A DNA stretch of 20,698 nt. It comes from an uncultured Clostridia bacterium. Its GTDB lineage: Bacteria > Bacillota > Clostridia > Oscillospirales > Acutalibacteraceae. The position numbers and the translations under genes are program-made. Positions 7,290 through 13,790 of the stretch are shown one piece after another (position 1 is the stretch's first letter; every line of letters starts with the position of its first letter). The notes beneath the pieces were generated by a model. It worked only from the letters and a program-made list of their open reading frames with translations. It did not search any database and was not told the origin of the DNA. The stretch covers positions 1 through 20,698 of the forward strand of contig CALCBQ010000132.1 of NCBI GenBank assembly GCA_937897215.1. Reading direction: 5' to 3'.

Positions 7290-8105
7290 ATGATAACAGG
7301 TATTTTAACAGCTCTTCTTGTTGTAACAGTAATTGGCGTTATTGCAGGTGTTTTGCTTGCTTTGGCATCTCATTTCTTCAAAGTAGAAGAAAATGAAACA
7401 GTTAAAGCTGTTCGTGAATGTCTTCCGGGTGCTAACTGTGGCGCTTGTGGATTTGCAGGATGTGATGCATATGCAGAAGCAGTGGCTGAAGGAAAGGCAG
7501 AAGCAAATCTCTGTATCCCTGGCGGTCCTGATGTTGCAGGTCAACTTTCAAATGTGCTAGGCGTTGAAATCAGTGTTGCAGAGCCAAAAGTTGCTTATGT
7601 GAATTGTAGTGGCGATTGTTCAGCAGTATCACAGAAAACAATTTATGAAGGAATTCAGAGTTGTAAAGCAGCAGCGATGGTTTATGGTGGCCCATTCTCA
7701 TGTAAATTTGGTTGTATCGGTCTTGGCGACTGTGTAGCAGAATGTCCTGTTGGTGCAATTTCTGTTGTAGACACTCTTGCAAGAATTGACCCTAAAACTT
7801 GTATAGCTTGTGGCAAATGTGTTAAAACTTGTCCTAAGGGGGTTATCTCTCTCGTTGGCGAAGATGTTGTTGTTGCAGTCGCTTGCAGTAACAAAGAAAA
7901 AGGCGCAGTTGCTCGTAAAAACTGTATGAACGCTTGTCTTGGATGCAAAAAATGCGAAAAAACTTGTGAACACGATGCAATTAAAGTTATTGATAACCTT
8001 GCAGTTATTGATTATGCTAAATGTGAAGACTGCGGTAAATGTGCTGAAGTTTGTCCGACAGGTCGTTTGAAAATCGTTGATATGAAAAACGGAGTAATTG
8101 GTTGA
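7290..8105 (+). CDS. rnfB: Electron transport complex subunit RnfB
   Basis: A 271-residue iron-sulfur subunit that takes electrons from reduced ferredoxin at the cytoplasmic side. It has one N-terminal membrane helix (about 4-27), then the RnfB-type [4Fe-4S] motif ANCGACGFAGC with Cys50/53/58 and Cys75. Ferredoxin-like clusters follow: Cys138/142/148/152, Cys171/174/177/181, Cys212/216/219/222/226 and Cys245/248/251/255. About five clusters are therefore predicted, as in the cluster-rich RnfB of Clostridia. A strong AAGGGAGGG site (7273-7281) precedes it. It is the last core rnf gene, and its 3' end abuts or overlaps the NusG-II gene. Confidence 0.97.
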   Translation: MITGILTALLVVTVIGVIAGVLLALASHFFKVEENETVKAVRECLPGANCGACGFAGCDAYAEAVAEGKAEANLCIPGGPDVAGQLSNVLGVEISVAEPKVAYVNCSGDCSAVSQKTIYEGIQSCKAAAMVYGGPFSCKFGCIGLGDCVAECPVGAISVVDTLARIDPKTCIACGKCVKTCPKGVISLVGEDVVVAVACSNKEKGAVARKNCMNACLGCKKCEKTCEHDAIKVIDNLAVIDYAKCEDCGKCAEVCPTGRLKIVDMKNGVIG

Positions 8106-8109
8106 TTTT

Positions 8110-8511
8110 ATGAAGAATATAAATTCTGAAAAAAATCGAAAAATACGAAACGATATAATCCTTGCCGTCGCTATAGTACTTATTGCGACGGTGGGGCTTT
8201 TGCTTTTTGTTTTAACTAAAGAAGAGGGCTCAACAGTGGCGGTAAAAATTGACGGTGTTGTAACAGATACTTATCCGCTTTCTGAAAACATAGAGGTTTT
8301 AATAAAAACAGGGGAGAATGATGAAAATATCAATGTTCTCACTATTGAAGACGGAAAGGCGTCAATAAGTGAAGCTGACTGTCCTGATAAAATTTGTGTT
8401 GAAACCCGAGCAGTTTCTTTTGTTGGAGAAACAATAGTGTGTCTTCCCCATAAACTTGTAATTGAAATTACAAATGAAAAAACGGATGACCAGATTGATG
8501 TTGCTGTTTAG
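8110..8511 (+). CDS. NusG domain II-containing membrane-anchored protein
   Basis: A 133-residue protein with one N-terminal membrane helix (about 16-38) and an outward-facing beta domain of the NusG_II type. The diagnostic motif is CPDKIC at Cys91-Cys96, followed by CLPHKLVIEI with Cys111. It is not a transcription factor; the family is a stand-alone extracytoplasmic domain of unknown function that commonly sits beside Gx transporters, FMN-binding proteins and Rnf genes. Start choice is uncertain. I use the ATG at 8110; a TTG at 8098 would add four residues and overlap rnfB, but its spacing to the GGAG at 8091-8094 is too short. The two CxxxxC cysteines could be redox active, which is inference. 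Confidence 0.85.
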   Translation: MKNINSEKNRKIRNDIILAVAIVLIATVGLLLFVLTKEEGSTVAVKIDGVVTDTYPLSENIEVLIKTGENDENINVLTIEDGKASISEADCPDKICVETRAVSFVGETIVCLPHKLVIEITNEKTDDQIDVAV

Positions 8512-8526
8512 TAACGGGAGAAGTTT

Positions 8527-9030
8527 ATGAAAAAACATATAAGAAAAACAGCGGTCTTAAGTATTCTTACAACGGTCGCTTTAGTCCTTTCTTATGTTGA
8601 GGCAATTCTGCCACCAATATGGGCGGCAGTGCCGGGTATAAAAATAGGACTTCCTAATATAATAATAATTTTCATACTCTACAAAACCGGTCTTAAAGAT
8701 GCAATAACTGTGTCTGCAATCAGATTGTTTTTGGTTGCACTTTTATTCGGTAATGCCATGACTTTACTTTATAGTGCGGCGGGTGCAATTCTTAGTATTC
8801 TCTTAATGACGGTTTGCAAGAGAATCAACTTGTTTTCAATGGTCGGTGTAAGTATAGTGGGTGGTGTTGCTCATAACTTAGGTCAGATACTTGTCGCAAT
8901 GGCAATTTTTGAAACAAGTCAGATTGGTTATTATATGTTAGTTCTTGCAGTTACAGGTACTATTGCAGGCGTCTTTGTGGGCGTTGCGGCATCAATTATT
9001 CTGAAAAGATTTGAAAGAATCAAAATATAA
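8527..9030 (+). CDS. Gx transporter family membrane protein
   Basis: A 167-residue protein with about five membrane helices, matching the family annotated as Gx transporter or heptaprenyl diphosphate synthase component I. The hallmark is LPPIWAAVPGIKIGLPNI near residues 28-46, followed by ILYKTGLKDA. It resembles the S-component fold of ECF vitamin transporters and could import a small cofactor or quinone precursor; no substrate is established. A GGGAG site at 8516-8520 serves the ATG, 15 bases after the NusG-II stop. The pairing with NusG-II next to Rnf recurs across Clostridia in my memory of genome annotation. It is the last gene of the rnf transcript, followed by the structured terminator at 9042-9090. 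Confidence 0.82.
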   Translation: MKKHIRKTAVLSILTTVALVLSYVEAILPPIWAAVPGIKIGLPNIIIIFILYKTGLKDAITVSAIRLFLVALLFGNAMTLLYSAAGAILSILLMTVCKRINLFSMVGVSIVGGVAHNLGQILVAMAIFETSQIGYYMLVLAVTGTIAGVFVGVAASIILKRFERIKI

Positions 9031-9041
9031 TATAATTATAA

Positions 9042-9090
9042 TGGTTTCTGTTAGTATTTTTACGCTAAGTTATTGACAGAAACTATTTTT
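9042..9090 (+). terminator. Probable terminator closing the rnf transcription unit
   Basis: A 10-bp stem with one G-T pair, TGGTTTCTGT (9042-9051) with ACAGAAACTA (9076-9085), is followed by TTTTT at 9086-9090. The 24-base loop may contain a further short TTAG/CTAA pairing. The loop is larger than ideal, so termination may be partial. Confidence 0.55.
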
Positions 9091-9101
9091 TATGTGATAA
9101 T
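9073..9101 (+). promoter_or_regulatory. Strong promoter of the FMN_bind-like lipoprotein gene
   Basis: TTGACA (9073-9078), a 17-base spacer and GATAAT (9096-9101) preceded by an extended -10 TG (9093-9094). The -35 box lies inside the 3' arm of the upstream terminator hairpin. The leader would be about 60 bases. Confidence 0.75.
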
Positions 9102-9167
9102 CATTTTGTATAGTATGTGGACATAAGTTCACATTTATAAAAAGAAATATTTAAAGGAGAAATCACT

Positions 9168-10190
9168 ATGAAAAAGATTCTCAGTTTAGCACTTGTAGTA
9201 GTAATGCTTTTTGCAGTAGTTGCTCTTGCAGGTTGCGGTAAAGACGAACCAGCCCTTAAATTTGGTATGGGTGTTGTTGCAAACAGTTCAGCAAAAGATG
9301 CTGCAGGCGGCTCTGTTATTACAACAGCGGTTGCAGTTCTTCTTGATGCAGAAAACAAAATTGTAGCTATTGATGTTGATTCAGCAGATATTAAAACTGT
9401 ATGGAACGAAGAAGGCAAAACTACAGCTACAGAAGATGTAAGAACAAAGTATGAGTTAGGTAAAGACTATGGTATGTCAACAAATCCTTATTCAGCAGAT
9501 AAGAATGGCGATGGTAAAGTTCTTGAATGGAATGAACAAGTTGATGCATTTATCGCTACTGTAAAGGGAAAGAGTCTTGACGAAGTTAAAGCATTTATGG
9601 CTGAAGATGGCTTCGCACAGGGCGACCTTGCAACAGCAGGTTGTACAATTGGCGTTGCTGATTTCGTAAAAGCACTTGAAAAGGCAATTAATAAAGCTGC
9701 TGATTCAACTGCTACAGCAGAAGATAAACTCAATCTTGCAATTGTATCTTCAACTACTGCAGCTGATGCAACAGAAGAAAAAGATGGCTCATTTGGAGTT
9801 GATTCATCAGTTGTTGCTACTGTAGTTAACGCAGAAGGTAAAGTTGTTGTTGCTGCAACAGATTGCGTTTCATCTAAGTTTGCATTTGATACAGAAGGCG
9901 TTGTTGTATCAGGTAATTCAGAATCAATCACTTCAAAACTTGAAGCAGGCGCAGATTACGGTATGGGTGGCAACGAATATGCACCTGACCTTAATGGCGA
10001 TGGTAAAGTTCTTGAGTGGAATGAACAGGCAGCTGCGTTTAATGCAGCACTTGTAGGTAAGACAGCTACTGAAATTGCTGGTCTTGCAGTTGATACAGGA
10101 TATGGTTCAGCAGACCTTCAGACAGCAGGTTGCACAATCGCGGTTAAAGATATGGTTGCTGCTGCTGTAAAAGCTGCAACAGTTGCTTAA
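9168..10190 (+). CDS. Lipoprotein with two divergent FMN_bind-like repeats
   Basis: A 340-residue surface lipoprotein. The signal peptide ends in the lipobox LAGC, with Cys23 the lipidation site. Two homologous units follow (about 30-175 and 180-340). Each has a variable-strand part, a DYGM motif, an insert with an EF-hand-like loop (DKNGDGK at 111-117, DLNGDGK at 274-280) running into VLEWNEQ, a GK-S/T-x-x-E helix, and DLxTAGCTI (157-161 and 320-324) followed by an amphipathic helix. The last segment lines up with the SGATxT-plus-helix end of true FMN_bind domains, with AGCT in place of [ST]GAT, so flavinylation is possible but unproven. I recall similar clostridial lipoproteins beside apbE in which the loop is shorter (GKEWYEQ-like). 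AAGGAGA at 9154-9160 supports the start. It has its own promoter and terminator and lies between Rnf genes and apbE. Confidence 0.75.
   Translation: MKKILSLALVVVMLFAVVALAGCGKDEPALKFGMGVVANSSAKDAAGGSVITTAVAVLLDAENKIVAIDVDSADIKTVWNEEGKTTATEDVRTKYELGKDYGMSTNPYSADKNGDGKVLEWNEQVDAFIATVKGKSLDEVKAFMAEDGFAQGDLATAGCTIGVADFVKALEKAINKAADSTATAEDKLNLAIVSSTTAADATEEKDGSFGVDSSVVATVVNAEGKVVVAATDCVSSKFAFDTEGVVVSGNSESITSKLEAGADYGMGGNEYAPDLNGDGKVLEWNEQAAAFNAALVGKTATEIAGLAVDTGYGSADLQTAGCTIAVKDMVAAAVKAATVA
9504..9539 (+). repeat. Near-identical direct repeat, unit 1 (EF-hand-like loop)
   Basis: These 36 bases encode NGDGKVLEWNEQ. They match 9993-10028 at 34 of 36 positions, both differences being synonymous (GAA/GAG and CAA/CAG), while the surrounding domains have diverged much more. 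Confidence 0.85.
9993..10028 (+). repeat. Near-identical direct repeat, unit 2 (EF-hand-like loop)
   Basis: Second copy of the 36-base unit at 9504-9539, exactly 489 bases (163 codons) downstream and in the same frame. It reflects the internal duplication of the lipoprotein. Confidence 0.85.
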
Positions 10191-10210
10191 TTTGGCTAAC
10201 TAAAAATTCG

Positions 10211-10243
10211 GGGATGTTGTGAGAGCAACATCCCTTTTGTTTT
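10211..10243 (+). terminator. Rho-independent terminator after the lipoprotein gene
   Basis: A perfect 9-bp stem, GGGATGTTG (10211-10219) with CAACATCCC (10226-10234), has a 6-base loop TGAGAG and is followed by TTTTGTTTT. It separates the lipoprotein message from apbE, unless read-through occurs. Confidence 0.93.
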
Positions 10244-10246
10244 AGA

Positions 10247-10291
10247 TGTGTAAAATCAGATTCAGTTGTGTGCTGAGTTCGATTTTACATA
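10247..10291 (+). promoter_or_regulatory. Long imperfect hairpin in the apbE leader
   Basis: TGTAAAATC (10249-10257) pairs with GATTTTACA (10281-10289). An inner stem ATTCAG (10260-10265) pairs with CTGAGT (10273-10278), with one T-G pair and a 7-base loop. No T-run follows, so it is not a normal terminator. It may be a leader RNA structure or a small palindromic element. Confidence 0.5.
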
Positions 10292-10314
10292 TTCAGAATG
10301 ACGGAGTTTTAAAA

Positions 10315-11388
10315 ATGAAACGATTTTTATCAGTATTTTTAGCTGTTGTAATTATCGCAATACAAATGATTGGTTTTTGCGGATGCAATAATGAAACACA
10401 ACTTAATAAATACAAAGCATATTATTTTGACTATTTTGATACTGCAACCACTATTATCGGTTATGCAAATACACAAGAAGAATTTGATAAAATCTGTGGA
10501 GATATTAAATCTCAACTTAATAAATATCATCGTCTTTTTACTATTTATAACCGATATGAGGGGCTCAATAACCTTGTAACAATTAATGATGTTGATAACG
10601 GTAAGCACAATGTAGTAACTGTTGATAGAGAAATTATTGATATGCTTACATTTGCAAAAGAAATGTATCAGAAAACCAACGGTACAGTTAATATAGCGAT
10701 GGGTAGTGTGCTTAAAATCTGGCATAATTATCGTAATGCAGGTCTTGATGACCCTGTGAATGCTGAACTTCCACCAATGGAAAAGTTGAAAGAGGCATCC
10801 GAGCATACAAATATTGATGATTTAATTGTTGATACAGAAAATAATACAGTTTTTATTGCAGACCCTGAAATGACGCTTGATGTAGGTGCAATTGCAAAGG
10901 GATACGCTGTTGAAAGGATAGCGGAGTATCTTGAAACAAAGGGTGTTACGAATTTTCTTCTTAATGTGGGTGGTAATGTCCGTACAATTGGTATGGCAGA
11001 TACAGAAAAGTGGAAAGTTGGCATTGAAAATCCCGATATAAGTAATGAAGAAAAACCATATATTGAATATCTTGAAGTAGCAGGGGAATCGATTGTAACA
11101 AGTGGCTCATATCAAAGATTTTATATGGTAAATGGCGAAAACTATCATCATATAATTGACCCTGAAACTTTAATGCCGGGAACAAAATATCGCTCCGTTT
11201 CAGTGCTTACAGATAATTCGGGTTTAGGCGACGCTATGTCAACTGCTCTTTTCCTTATGGATTATGAAGAAGGCAAACAACTTGTAGAGTCTATTGAAAA
11301 TGTTGAGGCAATGTGGGTTTTGCCTGACGGTAAACAACAATATTCAAGCGGATTTGAAGAGTATACTTTTGAATACACACAAAAATGA
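10315..11388 (+). CDS. apbE: FAD:protein FMN transferase ApbE (lipoprotein)
   Basis: A 357-residue enzyme that uses FAD to attach FMN through a phosphoester bond to Ser/Thr of extracytoplasmic flavoproteins such as RnfG and RnfD, releasing AMP. It starts with a signal peptide and a cysteine-ending lipobox (FCGC, Cys24 likely lipidated). ApbE signatures are DVGAIAKGYAVERI at 189-202, LLNVGGNVRTIG, the TSGSYQRFYM and YHHIIDP segment, and GDAMSTALF at 305-313, where Asp306 and Thr310 correspond to the metal-binding residues. I chose the ATG at 10315 because it gives a proper signal peptide and has GGAG at 10303-10306; an earlier in-frame ATG at 10246 would add 23 residues of leader-like sequence inside the hairpin. 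Its targets here are probably both RnfG domains, RnfD and perhaps the lipoprotein upstream. Confidence 0.95.
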   Translation: MKRFLSVFLAVVIIAIQMIGFCGCNNETQLNKYKAYYFDYFDTATTIIGYANTQEEFDKICGDIKSQLNKYHRLFTIYNRYEGLNNLVTINDVDNGKHNVVTVDREIIDMLTFAKEMYQKTNGTVNIAMGSVLKIWHNYRNAGLDDPVNAELPPMEKLKEASEHTNIDDLIVDTENNTVFIADPEMTLDVGAIAKGYAVERIAEYLETKGVTNFLLNVGGNVRTIGMADTEKWKVGIENPDISNEEKPYIEYLEVAGESIVTSGSYQRFYMVNGENYHHIIDPETLMPGTKYRSVSVLTDNSGLGDAMSTALFLMDYEEGKQLVESIENVEAMWVLPDGKQQYSSGFEEYTFEYTQK

Positions 11389-11396
11389 AAAAATGC

Positions 11397-11425
11397 TTGA
11401 CAATTGACTTTTGTTTTGGTATTAT
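11397..11425 (+). promoter_or_regulatory. Promoter of the rplU-prp-rpmA operon
   Basis: TTGACA (11397-11402), a 17-base spacer and TATTAT (11420-11425). The -35 box begins 9 bases after the apbE stop, and transcription would start near 11432, leaving a leader of about 90 bases. Confidence 0.85.
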
Positions 11426-11431
11426 ATTCAA

Positions 11432-11522
11432 GCCGCATATTAGGGGGTAGTATGTCTATTCGTACTATAAGTGAGCAAATCCACCCTCAATAGCGAGTCT
11501 ATATTTAAGGTAGGTTAGAAAA
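11432..11522 (+). promoter_or_regulatory. Structured leader of rplU (candidate L21 leader)
   Basis: The leader contains a hairpin TAGTATG (11448-11454) with CGTACTA (11461-11467) around a 6-base loop, enclosed by a weak AGGG (11442-11445) to CCCT (11484-11487) pairing. Firmicutes often carry an L21 leader RNA thought to mediate autogenous control by L21. I infer this from position and structure; I could not check it against the Rfam model. Confidence 0.45.
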
Positions 11523-11834
11523 ATGTACGCAATTATCGTAACAGGCGGCAAGCAGTACAAAGTACAGAACGGCGACGTTGTATTTGTAGAAAAGCTTGAC
11601 GTTGAAGCAGATGCAGAGATTACTTTTGACAAGGTTCTCGCAGTTGGTTCAGAAGACGGACTTAAAGCAGGCGCTCCTTATGTTGAAGGTGCAACAGTAA
11701 CTGCAAAAGTTCTCAAGAATGGTAAAGGTAAGAAAATCACAGTATTTACTTACAAACCAAAGAAGAACGAAAAGCGTAAGAAGGGTCATCGTCAGCCATA
11801 TACAAAGGTTGAGATTACCGGTATCAACGCATAA
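11523..11834 (+). CDS. rplU: 50S ribosomal protein L21
   Basis: A 103-residue protein of the large ribosomal subunit that binds 23S rRNA near L20. The N-terminus MYAIIVTGGKQYKV, the basic stretch YKPKKNEKRKKGHRQ and the ending YTKVEITGI are characteristic. The length is normal. It is the first gene of the conserved Firmicute unit rplU-prp-rpmA and is preceded by a strong promoter and a structured leader. Its stop codon shares a base with the start of prp (TAATG), so prp is probably translated by ribosomes finishing rplU. Confidence 0.98.
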   Translation: MYAIIVTGGKQYKVQNGDVVFVEKLDVEADAEITFDKVLAVGSEDGLKAGAPYVEGATVTAKVLKNGKGKKITVFTYKPKKNEKRKKGHRQPYTKVEITGINA

Positions 11835-12157
11835 TGACAACCGCAAAATTTCTGTTTTCGGATGATATAATAGTTTCATTTGAGTTAAGCGGTCATAGCG
11901 GCGCAGGGGAATATGGTACTGATATTGTGTGTAGTGCAGTTTCTTCAGCAGTTTATATGGCAGCCAATACAATAATTGAAATTATGAAAATAAATCCTGA
12001 AACAGTAGTCCGTAACGGGTATCTTAAATTAGAAATGAATTTAAGTGATGCCCGCAAATCGAAAGTGATTACTGACGGTTTATACTTGCATTTAGGCGAG
12101 TTACAAAGTCAGTATCCCAACAACTTGAAACTTGAAAGAGGTGTTTTTGATGCTTAA
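11834..12157 (+). CDS. prp: Ribosomal-processing cysteine protease Prp
   Basis: A 107-residue protease that removes the N-terminal extension of ribosomal protein L27 in Firmicutes and relatives. The active-site pair is visible as His21 in GHSGAGEYG and Cys33 in DIVCSAVS, matching the His/Cys spacing of the staphylococcal enzyme. It lies between rplU and rpmA, as expected, and overlaps rpmA by 8 bases. The rpmA product here carries the cleavable extension, so enzyme and substrate are encoded together. No good ribosome site is seen, which supports translational coupling to rplU. Confidence 0.95.
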   Translation: MTTAKFLFSDDIIVSFELSGHSGAGEYGTDIVCSAVSSAVYMAANTIIEIMKINPETVVRNGYLKLEMNLSDARKSKVITDGLYLHLGELQSQYPNNLKLERGVFDA

Positions 12158-12434
12158 AATCAACATTCAGTTATTTGCTCATAAAAAAGGTATGGGTTCT
12201 ACAAAGAACGGCCGTGACTCAGAGTCAAAGCGTCTTGGTGTGAAGCGTGCAGACGGTCAGTTTGTTCTTGCTGGTAACATCCTTGTTAAACAGCGTGGTA
12301 CACACATTCACCCAGGCAACAACGTAGGTCGTGGTTCTGATGACTCTCTTTTCGCACTTATCGACGGTAAAGTTAAGTTCGAAAGAATGGGCAAAGACAG
12401 AAAAAAGGTTAGCGTTTATCCTGTTGAGCAGTAA
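12150..12434 (+). CDS. rpmA: 50S ribosomal protein L27 (precursor)
   Basis: A 94-residue L27, which reaches toward the peptidyl transferase centre. The core is diagnostic: HKKGMGSTKNGRDSESKRLG, then GNILVKQRGTHIHPGNNVG. The N-terminus MLKINIQLFA is the Prp-cleaved extension found in Firmicutes; removal after Ala10 would expose His11-Lys-Lys-Gly as the functional N-terminus. The ATG at 12150 is preceded by AAAGAGG at 12136-12142. An upstream in-frame TTG at 12132 would add six residues with no ribosome site and is rejected. A terminator follows. Confidence 0.98.
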   Translation: MLKINIQLFAHKKGMGSTKNGRDSESKRLGVKRADGQFVLAGNILVKQRGTHIHPGNNVGRGSDDSLFALIDGKVKFERMGKDRKKVSVYPVEQ

Positions 12435-12450
12435 TTTTTAACTACTGAAA

Positions 12451-12481
12451 TTCCCACTGGCAACAGTGGGAATATTTTTTT
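12451..12481 (+). terminator. Rho-independent terminator after rpmA
   Basis: A perfect 9-bp stem, TTCCCACTG (12451-12459) with CAGTGGGAA (12464-12472), closes a GCAA tetraloop of the GNRA class. TATTTTTTT follows. Confidence 0.95.
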
Positions 12482-12518
12482 ATAAAGACAGAACAATAAA
12501 AGTGTTGGAGTGATAATC

Positions 12519-13733
12519 ATGAGAACATTTAATAAAAGCACAAAACTTGATAATGTGTGTTATGATATTCGTGGTCCCGTTATGGATGAAGCCGTAAAGA
12601 TGGAGTCAGAGGGACAAAGAATTCTTAAACTTAATATAGGCAATCCGGCACCATTTGGATTTACCGCACCTGATGAAGTAATTCGTGATATGATGTATAA
12701 TCTTCGCGAATGTGAAGGATATTCAGACTCAAAAGGTATGTTCAGTGCTCGTAAATCAATTATGCAGTATTGTCAGATTAAGGGTATCAAAGGCGTTGAC
12801 ATTGGCGATATCTATTTAGGTAATGGCGTTAGTGAACTTATTACAATGTCAATGCAAGGGCTTTTAGATAATGGCGATGAAATTCTTGTTCCGTCGCCCG
12901 ACTATCCACTCTGGACTGCATCTGTAACGCTTGCAGGTGGTAATGCAGTTCACTATATGTGTGATGAGCAAAACGAGTGGAATCCCGATATTGACGATAT
13001 CAAAAAGAAGATTACACCAAAAACAAAGGGTATTGTAATTATCAATCCTAACAACCCGACGGGCGCGTTGTATAGTGATGAGGTTCTTAAAGAAATCGTA
13101 GAAATTGCAAGGCAAAATGACCTTATTCTCTTCGCTGACGAAATTTATGATAGACTTGTTATGGATGGTCTTACTCACACTGCACTTGCATCTTTGGCAC
13201 CTGATGTGCCTTGTATTAGTTTTAATGGACTTTCAAAATCCCACAGAATAGCAGGTTTTCGCGTGGGCTGGATGGTAATCAGTGGCGATAAGAAGAAAAT
13301 TAAAGGTTATATTGAAGGACTTAATCTTCTTTCGTCAATGCGACTTTGCTCAAATGTACCTGCACAGAGTATTGTGCAAACTGCTCTTGGTGGAATTCAA
13401 AGCATAGATGAGTTACTTTTGCCAGGCGGAAGAATTTATGAGCAAAGAGAGTTTGTGTATAATGCACTTTGTGAGATTGATGGTGTTTCCGTTGTTAAAC
13501 CAAAGGCAGCATTTTACATTTTCCCAAAACTTGATGCTAAAAAATTCAATCTTCACGACGATGAAAAACTTGTCCTTGATTTCTTGAAAGCGAAAAAAGT
13601 TCTTCTTATGCACGGTAAGGGCTTTAATTACCCAACGCCTGACCATTTGAGAATAGTTTATCTTCCAAGAAGACGAATTCTTGGCGAAGCTATGGACGCG
13701 TTCAAGGATTTCTTAAGCGATTATCAACAGTAA
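12519..13733 (+). CDS. PLP-dependent alanine aminotransferase, AlaA type
   Basis: A 404-residue class I/II aminotransferase very close in motif content and length to E. coli AlaA (405 residues), which makes alanine from pyruvate with glutamate as amino donor. The PLP-binding lysine is Lys240 in NGLSKSHRIAGFRVGWM. Other shared segments include NIGNPAPFGF near the N-terminus, INPNNPTGALY, ADEIYDRL and PAQSIVQTALGG. The ATG at 12519 is preceded by TTGGAG at 12505-12510; an in-frame GTG at 12510 overlaps that site and is less likely. The gene stands alone between two terminators. No convincing promoter was found in the short gap after the rpmA terminator, so it may depend on read-through or a weak promoter. 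Confidence 0.93.
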   Translation: MRTFNKSTKLDNVCYDIRGPVMDEAVKMESEGQRILKLNIGNPAPFGFTAPDEVIRDMMYNLRECEGYSDSKGMFSARKSIMQYCQIKGIKGVDIGDIYLGNGVSELITMSMQGLLDNGDEILVPSPDYPLWTASVTLAGGNAVHYMCDEQNEWNPDIDDIKKKITPKTKGIVIINPNNPTGALYSDEVLKEIVEIARQNDLILFADEIYDRLVMDGLTHTALASLAPDVPCISFNGLSKSHRIAGFRVGWMVISGDKKKIKGYIEGLNLLSSMRLCSNVPAQSIVQTALGGIQSIDELLLPGGRIYEQREFVYNALCEIDGVSVVKPKAAFYIFPKLDAKKFNLHDDEKLVLDFLKAKKVLLMHGKGFNYPTPDHLRIVYLPRRRILGEAMDAFKDFLSDYQQ

Positions 13734-13749
13734 AATAAATCCAAAACTA

Positions 13750-13780
13750 ACAGCGAGAGACAAATTCTCTCGCTGTTTTT
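13750..13780 (+). terminator. Terminator between the aminotransferase and spoIID
   Basis: An 11-bp perfect stem, ACAGCGAGAGA (13750-13760) with TCTCTCGCTGT (13766-13776), has a 5-base loop and is followed by TTTT on the plus strand. On the minus strand the stem is followed by TAGTTTTGG, so it could also weakly terminate the converging spoIID transcript. Confidence 0.92.
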
Positions 13781-13790
13781 ATTGGTTGAA

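Noticed and set aside
7682..7973. Two overlapping long open frames on the minus strand inside rnfB
   Set aside because: They are antisense to a clearly conserved Fe-S protein, have no ribosome site, and have compositions reflecting the Cys/Gly-rich sense strand.
8098..8109. TTG start for the NusG-II protein
   Set aside because: Only 3 bases separate it from GGAG, too close for initiation. The ATG at 8110 is preferred, although its spacing (15) is long, so this remains uncertain.
10246..10314. Longer apbE beginning at the ATG at 10246
   Set aside because: It would add 23 residues encoded within the leader hairpin and spoil the signal peptide. The ATG at 10315 has a ribosome site and a normal lipoprotein signal.
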